From an uncultured Novosphingobium sp. (lineage in GTDB: Bacteria; Pseudomonadota; Alphaproteobacteria; Sphingomonadales; Sphingomonadaceae): a DNA stretch of 36,888 nucleotides. The position numbers were made by a program, and so were the translations under genes. Of the stretch, positions 1 to 8,636 are shown one piece after another. The stretch is from contig CALMJG010000168.1 in NCBI GenBank assembly GCA_937864195.1, forward strand, positions 1 through 36,888. The letters are read 5' to 3'. Each line of letters begins with the position of its first letter. The stretch's first letter is position 1. The notes under the pieces are model-generated. The model had not been told where the DNA came from, made no database searches, and was given only the letters and a program-made list of their open reading frames with translations.

Positions 1-1086
1 GCGCCCCGCCACCTCGACGCGCTGACCGGCATCCGCGGGATCGCGGCCTGGGGAGTGGTGCTTTACCATATCCGGCTCTCGCTCACCGCGCTGCTGCCCG
101 AGCCGGTGATCGCGGCGCTGGGCAAGGGCTATCTCGCGGTCGACCTGTTCTTCATCCTCTCGGGCTTCGTGATCTGGTACAATTACGCCGCGCGCCTGCG
201 GGATGGCGGCTGGCACGAGGCACGTCTGTTCCTGTGGCGGCGTTTCGCGCGGGTCTGGCCGCTCCACGGCGCGATCCTGGCGGTGTTCGCGGTCTTTGCC
301 GGCCTGCTGCTGGTGACGGGGCGTGACGCTTCGGGCTATCCGCTGGGCGAACTGCCACTGCACGTCCTGCTGATCCAGAACTGGGGGCTGACGGGTGAAC
401 TGGCGTGGAACCACCCGGCGTGGTCGATCAGCACCGAATTCGCCGCCTACCTGCTGTTCCCGCTGCTGGTCTTTGCCGCGCCGTGGGAGCGGATGCCCGC
501 GCCCGTACTGCTGCTGCTGGCCGGGCTGCTCGCGATCGTTCTCTACCTGTTGTTCGCCCTGACCGGGCGCGACAACCTTGGCGCGGACATCCCGCAAATG
601 GGTCTCTGGCGCTGTCTTGCGGGCTTCGCGATGGGCATGATCCTCTGCCTGCTGTGGGGCCGCTGGCGGGATGCGCCGCTTGGCGGAGCTTTCGCCGCGC
701 TCGCCTGCGCCGGGATCGTGGCGATCGCCTGGACCTTCGACCTGCCGGAAACCGCCTGGGTTCCCGCAGCCTTCTTTGCGGGCCTTCTGGCGCTCGCGCT
801 GGGTAAGGGGCCGGTCGTGAGGCTGCTCGGCGGCAAGGCGCTGACCTGGCTTGGGGAGGTCAGCTATTCGACCTACCTCGGGCATTTCCTGCTGTTCATC
901 CTCTACAAGATCGCCTTCGTCAATGCCTCGCTCCAGCTCGGCTGGGCGGGCCTGACCGGCTATCTGGCGTTGGTCCTCGCTGCCTCGGCAGGGCTCTATT
1001 ATGGGCTGGAAAAGCCGGCGCAGCGCTGGCTGAACCGGCGCCCCCCGCGCTGGGCGCAGGCCCCCCAACCGCTAGCAGCCGAGTGA
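1..1086 (+). CDS. Acyltransferase family 3 membrane protein (5' end outside window)
   Basis: The reading frame is open from base 1, so the gene begins upstream of the window; 361 residues are visible. The visible N-terminus (LDALTGIRGIAAWGVVLYH) matches the conserved opening of acyltransferase family 3, where a membrane His helps transfer an acyl group, usually O-acetyl, onto a sugar or other envelope molecule. Further family signs are SGFVIWYNY shortly after the first helix and HPAWSISTEF in the middle, with about ten hydrophobic segments spread to the C-terminus. An internal GTG at base 55 is unlikely to be the start because the conserved motif lies before it. The acceptor molecule cannot be told from sequence. 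The next gene starts 117 bases downstream with its own Shine-Dalgarno, so co-transcription is not clear. Confidence 0.85.
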   Translation, partial: APRHLDALTGIRGIAAWGVVLYHIRLSLTALLPEPVIAALGKGYLAVDLFFILSGFVIWYNYAARLRDGGWHEARLFLWRRFARVWPLHGAILAVFAVFAGLLLVTGRDASGYPLGELPLHVLLIQNWGLTGELAWNHPAWSISTEFAAYLLFPLLVFAAPWERMPAPVLLLLAGLLAIVLYLLFALTGRDNLGADIPQMGLWRCLAGFAMGMILCLLWGRWRDAPLGGAFAALACAGIVAIAWTFDLPETAWVPAAFFAGLLALALGKGPVVRLLGGKALTWLGEVSYSTYLGHFLLFILYKIAFVNASLQLGWAGLTGYLALVLAASAGLYYGLEKPAQRWLNRRPPRWAQAPQPLAAE

Positions 1087-1203
1087 TTCGCGCTTCCTCA
1101 TCAAGGCAGGGATGACCTTGCCGTAGCGGCACGCCGGACCACGTTGCACTGGCGCGCGGCTTGGGCCATGACTGCGCCTTTCCAGCCATGAGAGGAGAGG
1201 CGC

Positions 1204-1653
1204 ATGACTCCGCAGGAACTGCAGGCCAAGGTTGGCCAGGATATCGGGACTTCGGACTGGTTCGAGGTGACCCAGGAACGCATCAACAAGTTCGCCGAGG
1301 CGACCGGCGACTTCCAGTTCATTCACATCGACGAGGAAAAGGCCAAGCTGACCCCGTTCGGCGGGACCATTGCCCACGGCTTTCTGACCCTGTCGCTGAT
1401 CCCGGTGCTGGCCGCGATGACCGAAGGCGCGCGCGTTACCGACGTCAAGATGGGCGTCAATTACGGCGGCAACAAGACTCGTTTCATCTCGCCGGTCCGC
1501 TCGGGCAAGCGGGTTCGCGCCCACATCAAGCTGCTCGACCTGGTCGAGAAGCGCCCCGGCCAGTGGCAGCAGACCAATGAATACACCATCGAGATCGAGG
1601 GCGAGGAAAAGCCCGCGCTGATCGCCGAATGGGTGATGCAGTTCTTCGTCTGA
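1204..1653 (+). CDS. MaoC-family (R)-enoyl-CoA hydratase-like protein
   Basis: A 149-residue single hot-dog domain of the MaoC/hydratase 2 family, which hydrates trans-2-enoyl-CoA to (R)-3-hydroxyacyl-CoA. The active-site segment is visible: Asp36 and His41 in GDFQFIH, followed by PFGGTIAHGF at about residues 51-60, matching the D-x4-H catalytic pair of the family. The length is normal for a one-domain member. The start is supported by a strong Shine-Dalgarno (GGAGAGG, bases 1192-1198). A thiolase follows after 51 bases in the same direction, so the pair probably works on acyl-CoA: fatty acid breakdown or supply of hydroxyacyl-CoA. A PHA depolymerase nearby makes a PHA link possible, but that is inference. 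The exact chain-length preference is unknown. Confidence 0.88.
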   Translation: MTPQELQAKVGQDIGTSDWFEVTQERINKFAEATGDFQFIHIDEEKAKLTPFGGTIAHGFLTLSLIPVLAAMTEGARVTDVKMGVNYGGNKTRFISPVRSGKRVRAHIKLLDLVEKRPGQWQQTNEYTIEIEGEEKPALIAEWVMQFFV

Positions 1654-1704
1654 TCCGGTTCCTCCCCGGGATGGATTCGACATCAGCAAACCAAGGAATT
1701 TCCT

Positions 1705-2883
1705 ATGTCACGTGACGCAGTCATCGTCGCCGCAGCCCGCACCCCCATCGGCCGGGCCTATCGCGGCGCCTTCAATGCCACCCCGGGCGCCACGCTCGGC
1801 GCGCTCAGCCTGGAAGCGGCGATTGCCCGCGCCGGGATCGAAGGCGCGGAAGTCGACGACGTGGTTTGGGGCTCGGCGCTCCAGCAGGGTGCGCAGAGCG
1901 GCAACATCGGTCGCCAGGTCGCCCTGCGCGCGGGCCTGCCGGTCACCGTTTCGGCCATGAGCATGGACCGCCAGTGCTCCTCGGGCCTGATGTCGATCGC
2001 CACGGCCAGCAAGCAGGTTGTGTTCGACCGGATGGACGTGGTTGCCGCCGGCGGCCAGGAATCGATCAGCCTGGTCCAGACCAAGGACATGCGCGTCCAG
2101 CCCGACCCCTCGCTGATGGCGATGCACCAGGCGATCTACATGCCGATGCTCCAGACTGCCGAGATCGTCGGCAAGCGCTATGGCATCGGCCGCGACGCCT
2201 GCGACGAATATGCCCTGCAGTCGCAGCAGCGCACCGCCGCCGCCCAGGCCGCAAACCTGTTCGCGGACGAGATCGTCCCCTGCACCGCGACCATGGCCGT
2301 GACCAACAAGGAAACCGGCGAAGTCACGATGAAGGAAGTGACGCTGGCGAAGGACGAGGGCAACCGCCCCGAGACCACGCTTGAGGGTCTCAAGTCGCTC
2401 GGCCCGGTGCTGCCCGACGGGATCGTTACCGCCGGCAACGCCAGCCAGCTGTCGGACGGTTCGGCCGCCGTGGTGGTGATGGAAGCCGCGCTCGCCGCCA
2501 AGAAGGGCCTCGCCCCGCTTGGCCGTTATGTCGGCATGGCGGTCGCTGGCACGGAGCCCGACGAAATGGGTATCGGCCCGGTCTTCGCGATCCCCAAGCT
2601 GCTGAGCCGCTTTGGCGTCAGCATGGACGATGTGGGCGTCTGGGAACTCAACGAGGCCTTCGCCGTCCAGGTGCTCTACTGCCGCGACCGGCTGGGCATT
2701 CCCGATGACCGTCTCAACGTCAACGGCGGCTCGATCGCCATCGGCCACCCCTATGGCATGACTGGCGCGCGCTGCACGATCCATGCCCTGATGGAAGGCA
2801 AGCGCCGCGGCGCGAAGTACGTCGTCGTGACGATGTGCGTCGGCGGCGGCATGGGCGCAGCCGGGCTGTTCGAAGTCCTCTGA
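1705..2883 (+). CDS. Acetyl-CoA C-acyltransferase (thiolase)
   Basis: A full-length 392-residue thiolase, which cleaves 3-ketoacyl-CoA with CoA (or condenses two acetyl-CoA). The catalytic residues can be placed: Cys91 in MDRQCSSG is the acylated nucleophile, His348 lies in [11 protein letters not shown], and Cys378 in [10 protein letters not shown] is the second cysteine acting as base. NEAFA, another family motif, is at 316-320. The start follows AAGGAA six bases upstream. It sits just after the MaoC-type hydratase gene and ends in a very strong palindromic terminator, so the two genes likely form one transcript. Sequence alone does not separate a degradative FadA-type role from a biosynthetic PhaA-type role, so I give no gene symbol. 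Confidence 0.92.
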   Translation: MSRDAVIVAAARTPIGRAYRGAFNATPGATLGALSLEAAIARAGIEGAEVDDVVWGSALQQGAQSGNIGRQVALRAGLPVTVSAMSMDRQCSSGLMSIATASKQVVFDRMDVVAAGGQESISLVQTKDMRVQPDPSLMAMHQAIYMPMLQTAEIVGKRYGIGRDACDEYALQSQQRTAAAQAANLFADEIVPCTATMAVTNKETGEVTMKEVTLAKDEGNRPETTLEGLKSLGPVLPDGIVTAGNASQLSDGSAAVVVMEAALAAKKGLAPLGRYVGMAVAGTEPDEMGIGPVFAIPKLLSRFGVSMDDVGVWELNEAFAVQVLYCRDRLGIPDDRLNVNGGSIAIGHPYGMTGARCTIHALMEGKRRGAKYVVVTMCVGGGMGAAGLFEVL

Positions 2884-2888
2884 CAAGG

Positions 2889-2934
2889 CTTCCCGCGCCG
2901 CCGGATCGATCCGGCGGCGCGGGAAGTGCGTTTT
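2889..2934 (+). terminator. Intrinsic terminator after thiolase, 38-nt perfect palindrome
   Basis: Bases 2889-2926 form a perfect 38-nt palindrome (left arm begins CTTCCCGCGCCGCCGGAT), which folds as a 17-bp GC-rich stem with a GATC-type four-base loop. It begins six bases after the thiolase stop and is followed by TTTT at 2931-2934. The symmetry means it would fold equally well in RNA from either strand. Confidence 0.85.
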
Positions 2935-3054
2935 CGGCGCTATCTCTCGCGGCGCACGGCTTTCCCGGTCCGGCGCCGACCCTGAACCCCTCCTTGCCAA
3001 ATTCCCGCCCCGCGCTCATCCTGATGGTGCTGGCTGCATCAGGGAAAAGGCGCC

Positions 3055-3663
3055 ATGACCGGGCAATTGAGCATCGCCGAAATCCTGGGCCTTGCGGCCA
3101 GCGTCAGCCTGCTGTCCGGCTGGCGGCTCTACCTCTGCGTGCTGGCAACTGGCCTCGCCATGCATTTCGACCTGTTGCCGCTGCCCGAACATCTCGCGGC
3201 GCTGAAAGTGCTGGCCAGTCCCTGGGTGATGGGGGCGGCGGGGCTTGCCGCGGTGGTCGAATTCCTGGCCGACAAGATCGCCTGGCTCGATAGCGCCTGG
3301 GATACGCTCCACACCGTGATCCGGCCGCTGGGCGGGGCGCTGCTGGCGCTGGCGGTGATCGATCCGGCCGATCCGGCGACGCAGGCGATCGCCTTCATCC
3401 TGGGCGGCGGGGCAAGCCTGCTGGCCCACGGCGGCAAGGCCAGTGCGCGGGCGGCGGTCAACACCAGCCCGGAGCCGTTCAGCAACATGGCCGTTTCCAC
3501 CGCCGAAGACATCCTGACGGGCGGCCTGCTCGTCCTCGCCTATGCCTACCCCGTTGTCGCCGGGGGCGTGGCCCTGATGCTGCTGGCTCTCACCATCTGG
3601 CTGCTGCTGCTCGCCCGCAAGGTGCTGAAGCGGCTGTTCGCCGGCGGGAGGCCTGTGCCCTAG
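3055..3663 (+). CDS. DUF4126 family integral membrane protein
   Basis: A 202-residue protein with several hydrophobic helices (roughly residues 8-35, 55-75, 92-112, 118-130, 155-180 and 175-195). The pattern SGWRLYLCVLATGLA near the N-terminus, EFLADKIAWLDSAWDTLHTVIRP in two parts at about 75-97, and the Gly-rich GGALLALAVIDPAD match the DUF4126 family of inner-membrane proteins. No function is established for this family that I can name. GGGAAAAGG just before the ATG supports the start. Its TAG stop lies inside a CTAG that also gives the stop of the convergent phaZ gene, so the two genes overlap by four bases. Confidence 0.82.
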   Translation: MTGQLSIAEILGLAASVSLLSGWRLYLCVLATGLAMHFDLLPLPEHLAALKVLASPWVMGAAGLAAVVEFLADKIAWLDSAWDTLHTVIRPLGGALLALAVIDPADPATQAIAFILGGGASLLAHGGKASARAAVNTSPEPFSNMAVSTAEDILTGGLLVLAYAYPVVAGGVALMLLALTIWLLLLARKVLKRLFAGGRPVP

Positions 3664-4904
3664 GCGACCACCTTGAGCGCCGGGCGGTCGTGCCGGGCGA
3701 TCCATTCCTCCAGCACAGGGGCGATCTGCTCGCGCCACTTGCTGCCATTGAAGATGCCGTAGTGGCCGACTTCCGGGGCGAGGTGATACTTCTTCTTCGC
3801 CGCCGCGAGCCCGGTGGAGAGGTGGAGCGCGGCCCGGGTCTGGCCGATCCCGGAAATGTCGTCGCGCTCACCCTCCACGGCCAGCAGCGCGGTGTCCCTG
3901 ATCTTGCCGAGGTCGACCGTCTTGCCGCGATGCACGAAGGTGCCGTTGGGCAGCGAATGCTTCTGGAATACTTCCTCCACGGTCTGGAGGTAGTAGGCCG
4001 CGTTGAGATCGCAGACCGCGCGGTATTCGTCGTAGAAGGTCTTGGTGGCATCGGCACTTTCGCCGTCGCCGTCCACCAGGTGCTTGAACATGTGGTAGTG
4101 GCTGAGCATGTGGTTGCCCAGGTTCATGCTCATGAACCCGGCCAGCTGCATGAAGCCCGGATAGACCTGCCGGCCCGCGCCGGGATATTGGAGAGGCACG
4201 GTGCCGATCACCGTATGGCGGAACCATTCGATCGGGCGCTGCATGGCCAGGTCGTTGACCGTGGTCGGTGCCTCGCGCGTGTCGATCGGCCCGCCCATCA
4301 TGGTCAGGCTGGCCGGGCGGCAGGGATGATTGGCCTCGTTCAGGATCGCCGTGGCGGCGAGCGCCGGGACCGACGGCTGGCACACCGCCAGCATGTGGGC
4401 GCCCGGGCCGACGTGCTCGATGAAGCCGATCACGTAGTCGATGTAGTCGTCCAGATCGAACTCGCCTTCCTTCAGCGGCACCATCTTGGCGTCGGCCCAG
4501 TCGGTGATGAACACCTCGCAGCGTTCGATCATCCGCGCGACCGTGCCGCGCAGCAGGGTGGCGAAGTGGCCGCTCATCGGGGCGACGATCAGCAGGCGCG
4601 GCGCGTTTTCGGGCAGGCCCGGGTGGGTGAAGCGCAGCAGGTTGCCCCACGGGCGGTGGACGACGATCGCCTCGGTCACGGGGTGGACCGTCCCGTCCAC
4701 TTCCACCGTCTCGATGTCGAAAGCCGGCTTGCCATAGGCGGCGCTGGCATGGGCGAAGACTTCCAGCGCGGAGGCCATGACCGGCGCGAGGCCGGTGTAA
4801 CCGAACGGCAGGGCCGGATTATTGAGCATTTGCGCCCCGACCGAGGCCCAGGTGCTGGCGGCGTTCATCCATGAACGCTGGAGTTCGTAAGCGGTGTAAA
4901 GCAC
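3660..4904 (-). CDS. phaZ: Intracellular polyhydroxyalkanoate depolymerase
   Basis: A 414-residue protein of the intracellular PHA depolymerase family, which releases hydroxyalkanoate units from amorphous PHA granules in the cytoplasm. The N-terminus (MLYTAYELQRSWMNAAS) is the typical family opening. The nucleophile is Cys175 in VCQPSVP, replacing the serine of a lipase box as in the Ralstonia PhaZ1 type; His381 in EVGHYGIFNG and an Asp at 348-349 complete the probable triad. No signal peptide is seen, as expected for a granule enzyme. The start is GTG with AGGGGA seven bases upstream. Upstream, in the divergent region shared with an ABC transporter gene, is a palindrome resembling a PhaR site. 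The stop overlaps that of the DUF4126 gene. Confidence 0.92.
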   Translation of the reverse strand: MLYTAYELQRSWMNAASTWASVGAQMLNNPALPFGYTGLAPVMASALEVFAHASAAYGKPAFDIETVEVDGTVHPVTEAIVVHRPWGNLLRFTHPGLPENAPRLLIVAPMSGHFATLLRGTVARMIERCEVFITDWADAKMVPLKEGEFDLDDYIDYVIGFIEHVGPGAHMLAVCQPSVPALAATAILNEANHPCRPASLTMMGGPIDTREAPTTVNDLAMQRPIEWFRHTVIGTVPLQYPGAGRQVYPGFMQLAGFMSMNLGNHMLSHYHMFKHLVDGDGESADATKTFYDEYRAVCDLNAAYYLQTVEEVFQKHSLPNGTFVHRGKTVDLGKIRDTALLAVEGERDDISGIGQTRAALHLSTGLAAAKKKYHLAPEVGHYGIFNGSKWREQIAPVLEEWIARHDRPALKVVA

Positions 4905-4969
4905 GGATAAGTCCCCTGCTGTCCGGCCATTGCCGGAAATCCTGGCGTCACCGTGCCGTCAAATCGCCT

Positions 4970-5005
4970 ATTGTGCAATGCACAATTTCGCACCGCACTG
5001 CACAA
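4970..5005. promoter_or_regulatory. TGCA-type palindrome, candidate PhaR operator
   Basis: Between the divergent phaZ and ABC genes, bases 4970-4986 form a perfect 17-nt inverted repeat, ATTGTGCA-A-TGCACAAT. A further half-site TGCACAA lies at 4999-5005, twenty bases from the right arm (two helical turns). PhaR-type repressors of PHA metabolism in alphaproteobacteria bind TGC/GCA-rich repeats, so this is a good candidate operator for phaZ. The regulator gene is not in the window, and the assignment is by resemblance only. Confidence 0.5.
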
Positions 5006-5060
5006 GCGGCTGCGCGCATTTCCCGCTTACGCGCCTTCGTGAAAGTGCTAGGGCGCGGCA

Positions 5061-6896
5061 ATGAGTTCCGAACCGGATGGCGCAGAAACCGCGCTGAGCC
5101 CTGCCAGCGAACCCGAAGCAAAGCCGGCGCGGACGCTCGGCCCGCTGCGCATGATCTGGCGCGAGACGGCAAAGTATCCCAGGCAGGTGGGCATCGCCCT
5201 GCTGGCGCTGCTGACCACGTCCACTGCGACCATCGCCATCCCGGCCCGCTTCAAGGTCATCGTCGACCAGGCCTTCGGGCCGGGCGCCAATGCCCAGACC
5301 ATCGCCACTTCGTTCCATTACCTGCTGATGATCGTGGTGGTGCTGGGCCTGGCTACTGCGCTGCGCTTCTACTTCGTGTCCTGGCTGGGTGAACGGGTGG
5401 TGGGCGATATCCGCTTCCGGGTGCAGTCCAACCTGCTGCGCCTGCCCCCCAGCTTCTTCGAGGCTAACAGTCCCAAGGAAATCTCGTCGCGGATGACTTC
5501 CGATACGGCGGTGATCGAACAGGTTGTGGGAACCACCGTATCGGTGGCGCTGCGCAATCTCATCACCGGGATTGGCGGGATAACCTACCTGTTCTTCCTG
5601 GCGCCCAAGCTGACGGCGATCCTGGTGCTGGGCATTCCACTGGTGATCCTGCCGATCACCTGGTTCGGGCGGCGGCTGCGCAATGTCTCGCGCACCAGCC
5701 AGGACCGGGTGGCCGATATCGGCGCGCGCACTGCCGAAGTGCTGGGCGCGATGCGGGTGGTCCAGGCCTTCAACCAGGAGGAGCATGAACGCTCCGCCTT
5801 CAGCCGGGTGGTGGAGCAGACCTTTGCCACGGCCAAGCGCCGCATCCTGATCCGCGCGGTGATGACCGCCGTGGTCATCCTGCTGGTGTTCGGCGGGATC
5901 ACCATGCTGATGTGGGAAGGCGCGCTGAGCGTGGCCGAGGGCAAGGTTTCCGGCGGCACGATCGCCGCCTTCGTCTTCACCGGCGGGATCGTCGCCGGGG
6001 CCTTTGGTGCGCTGACCGAGGTTTACGGCGACCTGCTGCGCGGCGCAGGCGCCGCCAGCCGCCTCAACGAATTGCTGAACGAGCGCCCCCTGATCGCTGC
6101 GCCCTCCCGTCCGCAGACCCTGCCCGAACCGGCGCGGGGCAAGCTGGCGTTCGAGAATGTCAGCTTCCGCTATCCCACGCGGCTTGAAATGGCCGCGCTG
6201 GCCGATTTCACCCTGACCGTGGAACCGGGCGAGACGGTGGCGATCGTCGGCCCCTCGGGCGCGGGCAAGTCGACCCTGTTCCAGCTGGCCGAGCGGTTCT
6301 ACGATCCGCAGGCGGGAACCATCAAGCTCGACGGGGTGCCGCTGACCGCGGTCGATCCGGCCGAGGTCCGCCGCCGCATGGCGCTGGTCCCGCAGGAAGG
6401 CGTGCTGTTTGCCGCCAACGCGCGCGACAACCTGCGCTATGGCAACTGGGCGGCAAGCGACGAGCAGATCTGGGAAGCGGCCCGCGCCGCCAACGCGGAA
6501 GCCTTCCTGCGCGAACTGCCCGAGGGGCTGGACACGTTCCTGGGCGAAGGCGGGGCGCGCCTCTCCGGCGGACAGCGTCAACGCATCGCCATTGCCCGCG
6601 CCGTGCTGCGCGAGGCGCCGATCCTGTTGCTCGACGAAGCCACCAGCGCGCTCGACGCCGAAAGCGAGCGGCTGGTCCAGGACGCGCTCGACCGGCTGAT
6701 GCAGAGCCGCACCACGCTGGTCATCGCCCACCGCCTTGCCACCGTGCGCGGGGCGGACCGGATCGTGGTTATGGACAAGGGCCGGATCGTCGAACAGGGC
6801 ACCCATGACGAACTGACCCGCGCTGGCGGGCTCTATGCGCGCCTCGCCGCGCTGCAATTCGATGAACGCGCCTTCGCGGCGGCGGGAGACCAATAG
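5061..6896 (+). CDS. ABC half-transporter, fused permease and ATPase (MsbA-like type)
   Basis: A 611-residue exporter-type half transporter. Residues about 40-330 hold the six-helix transmembrane domain, and about 360-600 the nucleotide-binding domain. Walker A (GPSGAGKST) is at 397-405, the signature LSGGQ at 501-505, Walker B with catalytic Glu526 at 521-526, and the H-loop in VIAHRLATVR. Such proteins act as homodimers in the inner membrane and export lipids, drugs or peptides; the sequence class resembles MsbA/LmrA. It overlaps uppP by one base (TAGTG), so the two are translationally coupled, which hints at an envelope-lipid role, though this is inference. The first 30 residues are a polar extension before the membrane domain. 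Confidence 0.92.
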   Translation: MSSEPDGAETALSPASEPEAKPARTLGPLRMIWRETAKYPRQVGIALLALLTTSTATIAIPARFKVIVDQAFGPGANAQTIATSFHYLLMIVVVLGLATALRFYFVSWLGERVVGDIRFRVQSNLLRLPPSFFEANSPKEISSRMTSDTAVIEQVVGTTVSVALRNLITGIGGITYLFFLAPKLTAILVLGIPLVILPITWFGRRLRNVSRTSQDRVADIGARTAEVLGAMRVVQAFNQEEHERSAFSRVVEQTFATAKRRILIRAVMTAVVILLVFGGITMLMWEGALSVAEGKVSGGTIAAFVFTGGIVAGAFGALTEVYGDLLRGAGAASRLNELLNERPLIAAPSRPQTLPEPARGKLAFENVSFRYPTRLEMAALADFTLTVEPGETVAIVGPSGAGKSTLFQLAERFYDPQAGTIKLDGVPLTAVDPAEVRRRMALVPQEGVLFAANARDNLRYGNWAASDEQIWEAARAANAEAFLRELPEGLDTFLGEGGARLSGGQRQRIAIARAVLREAPILLLDEATSALDAESERLVQDALDRLMQSRTTLVIAHRLATVRGADRIVVMDKGRIVEQGTHDELTRAGGLYARLAALQFDERAFAAAGDQ

Positions 6897-7705
6897 TGGA
6901 CACCATAGTTACCGCGATCCTGCTCGGCATCGTCGAGGGGGTGACCGAGTTCATCCCGGTGTCCTCCACTGGCCACCTGGTGCTCGCTTCCGAAGTCTTC
7001 GGCTATGATGCCAAGACCTGGGCGGTGTTCAACGTGGTGATCCAGCTTGGCGCGATCCTGGCCGTGGTGGTGCAGTATTGGCGCACTTTCTGGGCGGTCG
7101 GCATGGGCCTGCTGCGGCTGGAGCCGATGAGCATTGCCTTCGTGCGCAACATCCTGCTCGCTTTTCTGCCCTCGGCGGTGTTGGGCCTGCTGCTCAAGGA
7201 CTATATCCACATGCTGCTCGCCAGCCCGCTGGTGGTGGCCTGGGCGCTGATTCTGGGCGGCATCGCGATTCTCGCCATCGAACGCTGGGCCAAGCCTGGC
7301 GGCCCCAGCGGCGTGGCGCAACTGCCTGCCCGGCAGGCTCTTGGCGTGGGGTTGTTCCAGTGCATTGCGATGATTCCGGGCGTCAGCCGGTCGGGCGCGA
7401 CGATCATGGGCGCTCTTTCCATGGGGATCGAGCGGCGCACGGCGGCGGAGTTCAGCTTCTTCCTGGCCATCCCGACCATGCTGGGGGCAACCACGCTGGA
7501 ACTGATCGATAACCGCGCCGAGCTGATGGCCGGCACCGGCCCGGTCGGCTGGACCGAGATCGCAGTGGGCTTTGCCGTGTCGTTCGTGGTCGCCCTGGCG
7601 GTGATCCGGATGTTCGTCGCCTATGTCAGCCGGGCGGGCTTTGCGCCGTTCGCTTGGTACCGGATCGTGGCAGGTGCGCTGGCTGTGTTCCTGTTGATGC
7701 GGTGA
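6896..7705 (+). CDS. uppP: Undecaprenyl-diphosphatase
   Basis: A 269-residue multi-pass inner-membrane enzyme of the BacA/UppP family, which removes a phosphate from undecaprenyl diphosphate to recycle the lipid carrier for peptidoglycan and other envelope polymers; overproduction gives bacitracin resistance in other bacteria. Both family signatures are present: EGVTEFIPVSSTGH at residues 14-27 (Glu14, Glu18, His27) and PGVSRSGAT at 161-169 with Arg165. The start is a GTG whose G is the last base of the preceding ABC gene's TAG stop, so translation is probably coupled. It ends six bases before the stop of the convergent phhA gene with no hairpin between them. Confidence 0.96.
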   Translation: MDTIVTAILLGIVEGVTEFIPVSSTGHLVLASEVFGYDAKTWAVFNVVIQLGAILAVVVQYWRTFWAVGMGLLRLEPMSIAFVRNILLAFLPSAVLGLLLKDYIHMLLASPLVVAWALILGGIAILAIERWAKPGGPSGVAQLPARQALGVGLFQCIAMIPGVSRSGATIMGALSMGIERRTAAEFSFFLAIPTMLGATTLELIDNRAELMAGTGPVGWTEIAVGFAVSFVVALAVIRMFVAYVSRAGFAPFAWYRIVAGALAVFLLMR

Positions 7706-7711
7706 GGCGGA

Positions 7712-8635
7712 TCAGACCGGTTTCGCCCCGCTGCCCCGTCCGCCGCGCAGGAGATATTCCTGCGTGCCGCGGTGGAGCACGTCGTCGACATCGATCACGG
7801 CCGTGTTGGCATAGGTGAAGCCGGGGCCGAGGCTGCGGTAGAGCCGGTCGAAATCCCGCTCGACCGTATCGTGGTAAAGCTCGGCAAAGCTCTCGATCAC
7901 GAAATAGGTCGGTTGCAGGTCGTCGATCACGTAGTCGGTGCGCATTACCCGGTCGACGTTCAGCATGATCCGGTTCGGGCTCTCCGCCTCCAGGCAATAG
8001 ACCGCCTCGGTCGGCCCCGAGAGGATCCCCGCACCATAGGCGCGCAGACCGTCCGCCTCCTGAATCAGCCCGAATTCCACCGTGTACCAGTAGAGCGCGC
8101 CGAGCGCCTTCAGCCGGTTGTATCGCATCGCTTTCCAGCCGGCGCGGCCATATTCCTGCATGTAGTTGGCGAAGGTCGAATCGGTCAGCATCGGCACGTG
8201 CCCGAACACATCGTGGAACACATCCGGTTCCTGGATGTAGTCGAAGCATTCCCGGCTGCGGATGAAATTGCCCGCCGGGAAGCGCCGGTTGGCGAGGTGC
8301 CAGAAGAATACGTGGTCAGGGATCAGCATTGGCACTGGCACCACGCTCCACCCGGTCAGCGCGCCCAGCTCTGCCGAAAGGCGGGCGAAGTCCGGAACTC
8401 CGCCGCGTCCGAGGTCGAGCTTGTCGAGACCGCGAAGGAAGGCGCTGGCGGCGCGGCCCGGCAGGACTTCGAGCTGGCGGGCGTAGAGGTCGTCCCACAC
8501 GCCGTGCTCCTCGGTGGTGTAGGCGTGCTGCGCGGGCTCCAGCCAGTCTTCGCCGACCTGCGCGGGCCGCTGCAGCGGAGCGGTGAACACGTCCGGACCG
8601 GGATCGGGCAGGTGGGCGAAGGTTGCGTCCGACAT
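7712..8635 (-). CDS. phhA: Phenylalanine-4-hydroxylase
   Basis: A 307-residue single-domain, pterin-dependent, non-haem iron enzyme that turns phenylalanine into tyrosine. The iron ligands are His141 and His146 (FHDVFGH) and Glu187 (YWYTVEF), in the expected order and spacing; PNRIMLNVDRVMRTDY and the C-terminal YFVIESF are family features. The frame is open 36 codons further upstream, but ATG at 8635 gives the normal bacterial N-terminus, and a well-formed promoter ends right at this ATG, suggesting a leaderless transcript. No Shine-Dalgarno is seen. It is divergent from a PPK2 kinase and convergent with uppP; no tyrosine-degradation genes adjoin it. Confidence 0.95.
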   Translation of the reverse strand: MSDATFAHLPDPGPDVFTAPLQRPAQVGEDWLEPAQHAYTTEEHGVWDDLYARQLEVLPGRAASAFLRGLDKLDLGRGGVPDFARLSAELGALTGWSVVPVPMLIPDHVFFWHLANRRFPAGNFIRSRECFDYIQEPDVFHDVFGHVPMLTDSTFANYMQEYGRAGWKAMRYNRLKALGALYWYTVEFGLIQEADGLRAYGAGILSGPTEAVYCLEAESPNRIMLNVDRVMRTDYVIDDLQPTYFVIESFAELYHDTVERDFDRLYRSLGPGFTYANTAVIDVDDVLHRGTQEYLLRGGRGSGAKPV

Positions 8636-8636
8636 G

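Noticed and set aside
4968-6893. A 641-codon open frame on the minus strand, opposite the ABC transporter
   Set aside because: Antisense shadow with Gln/His/Arg bias and no recognisable domain.
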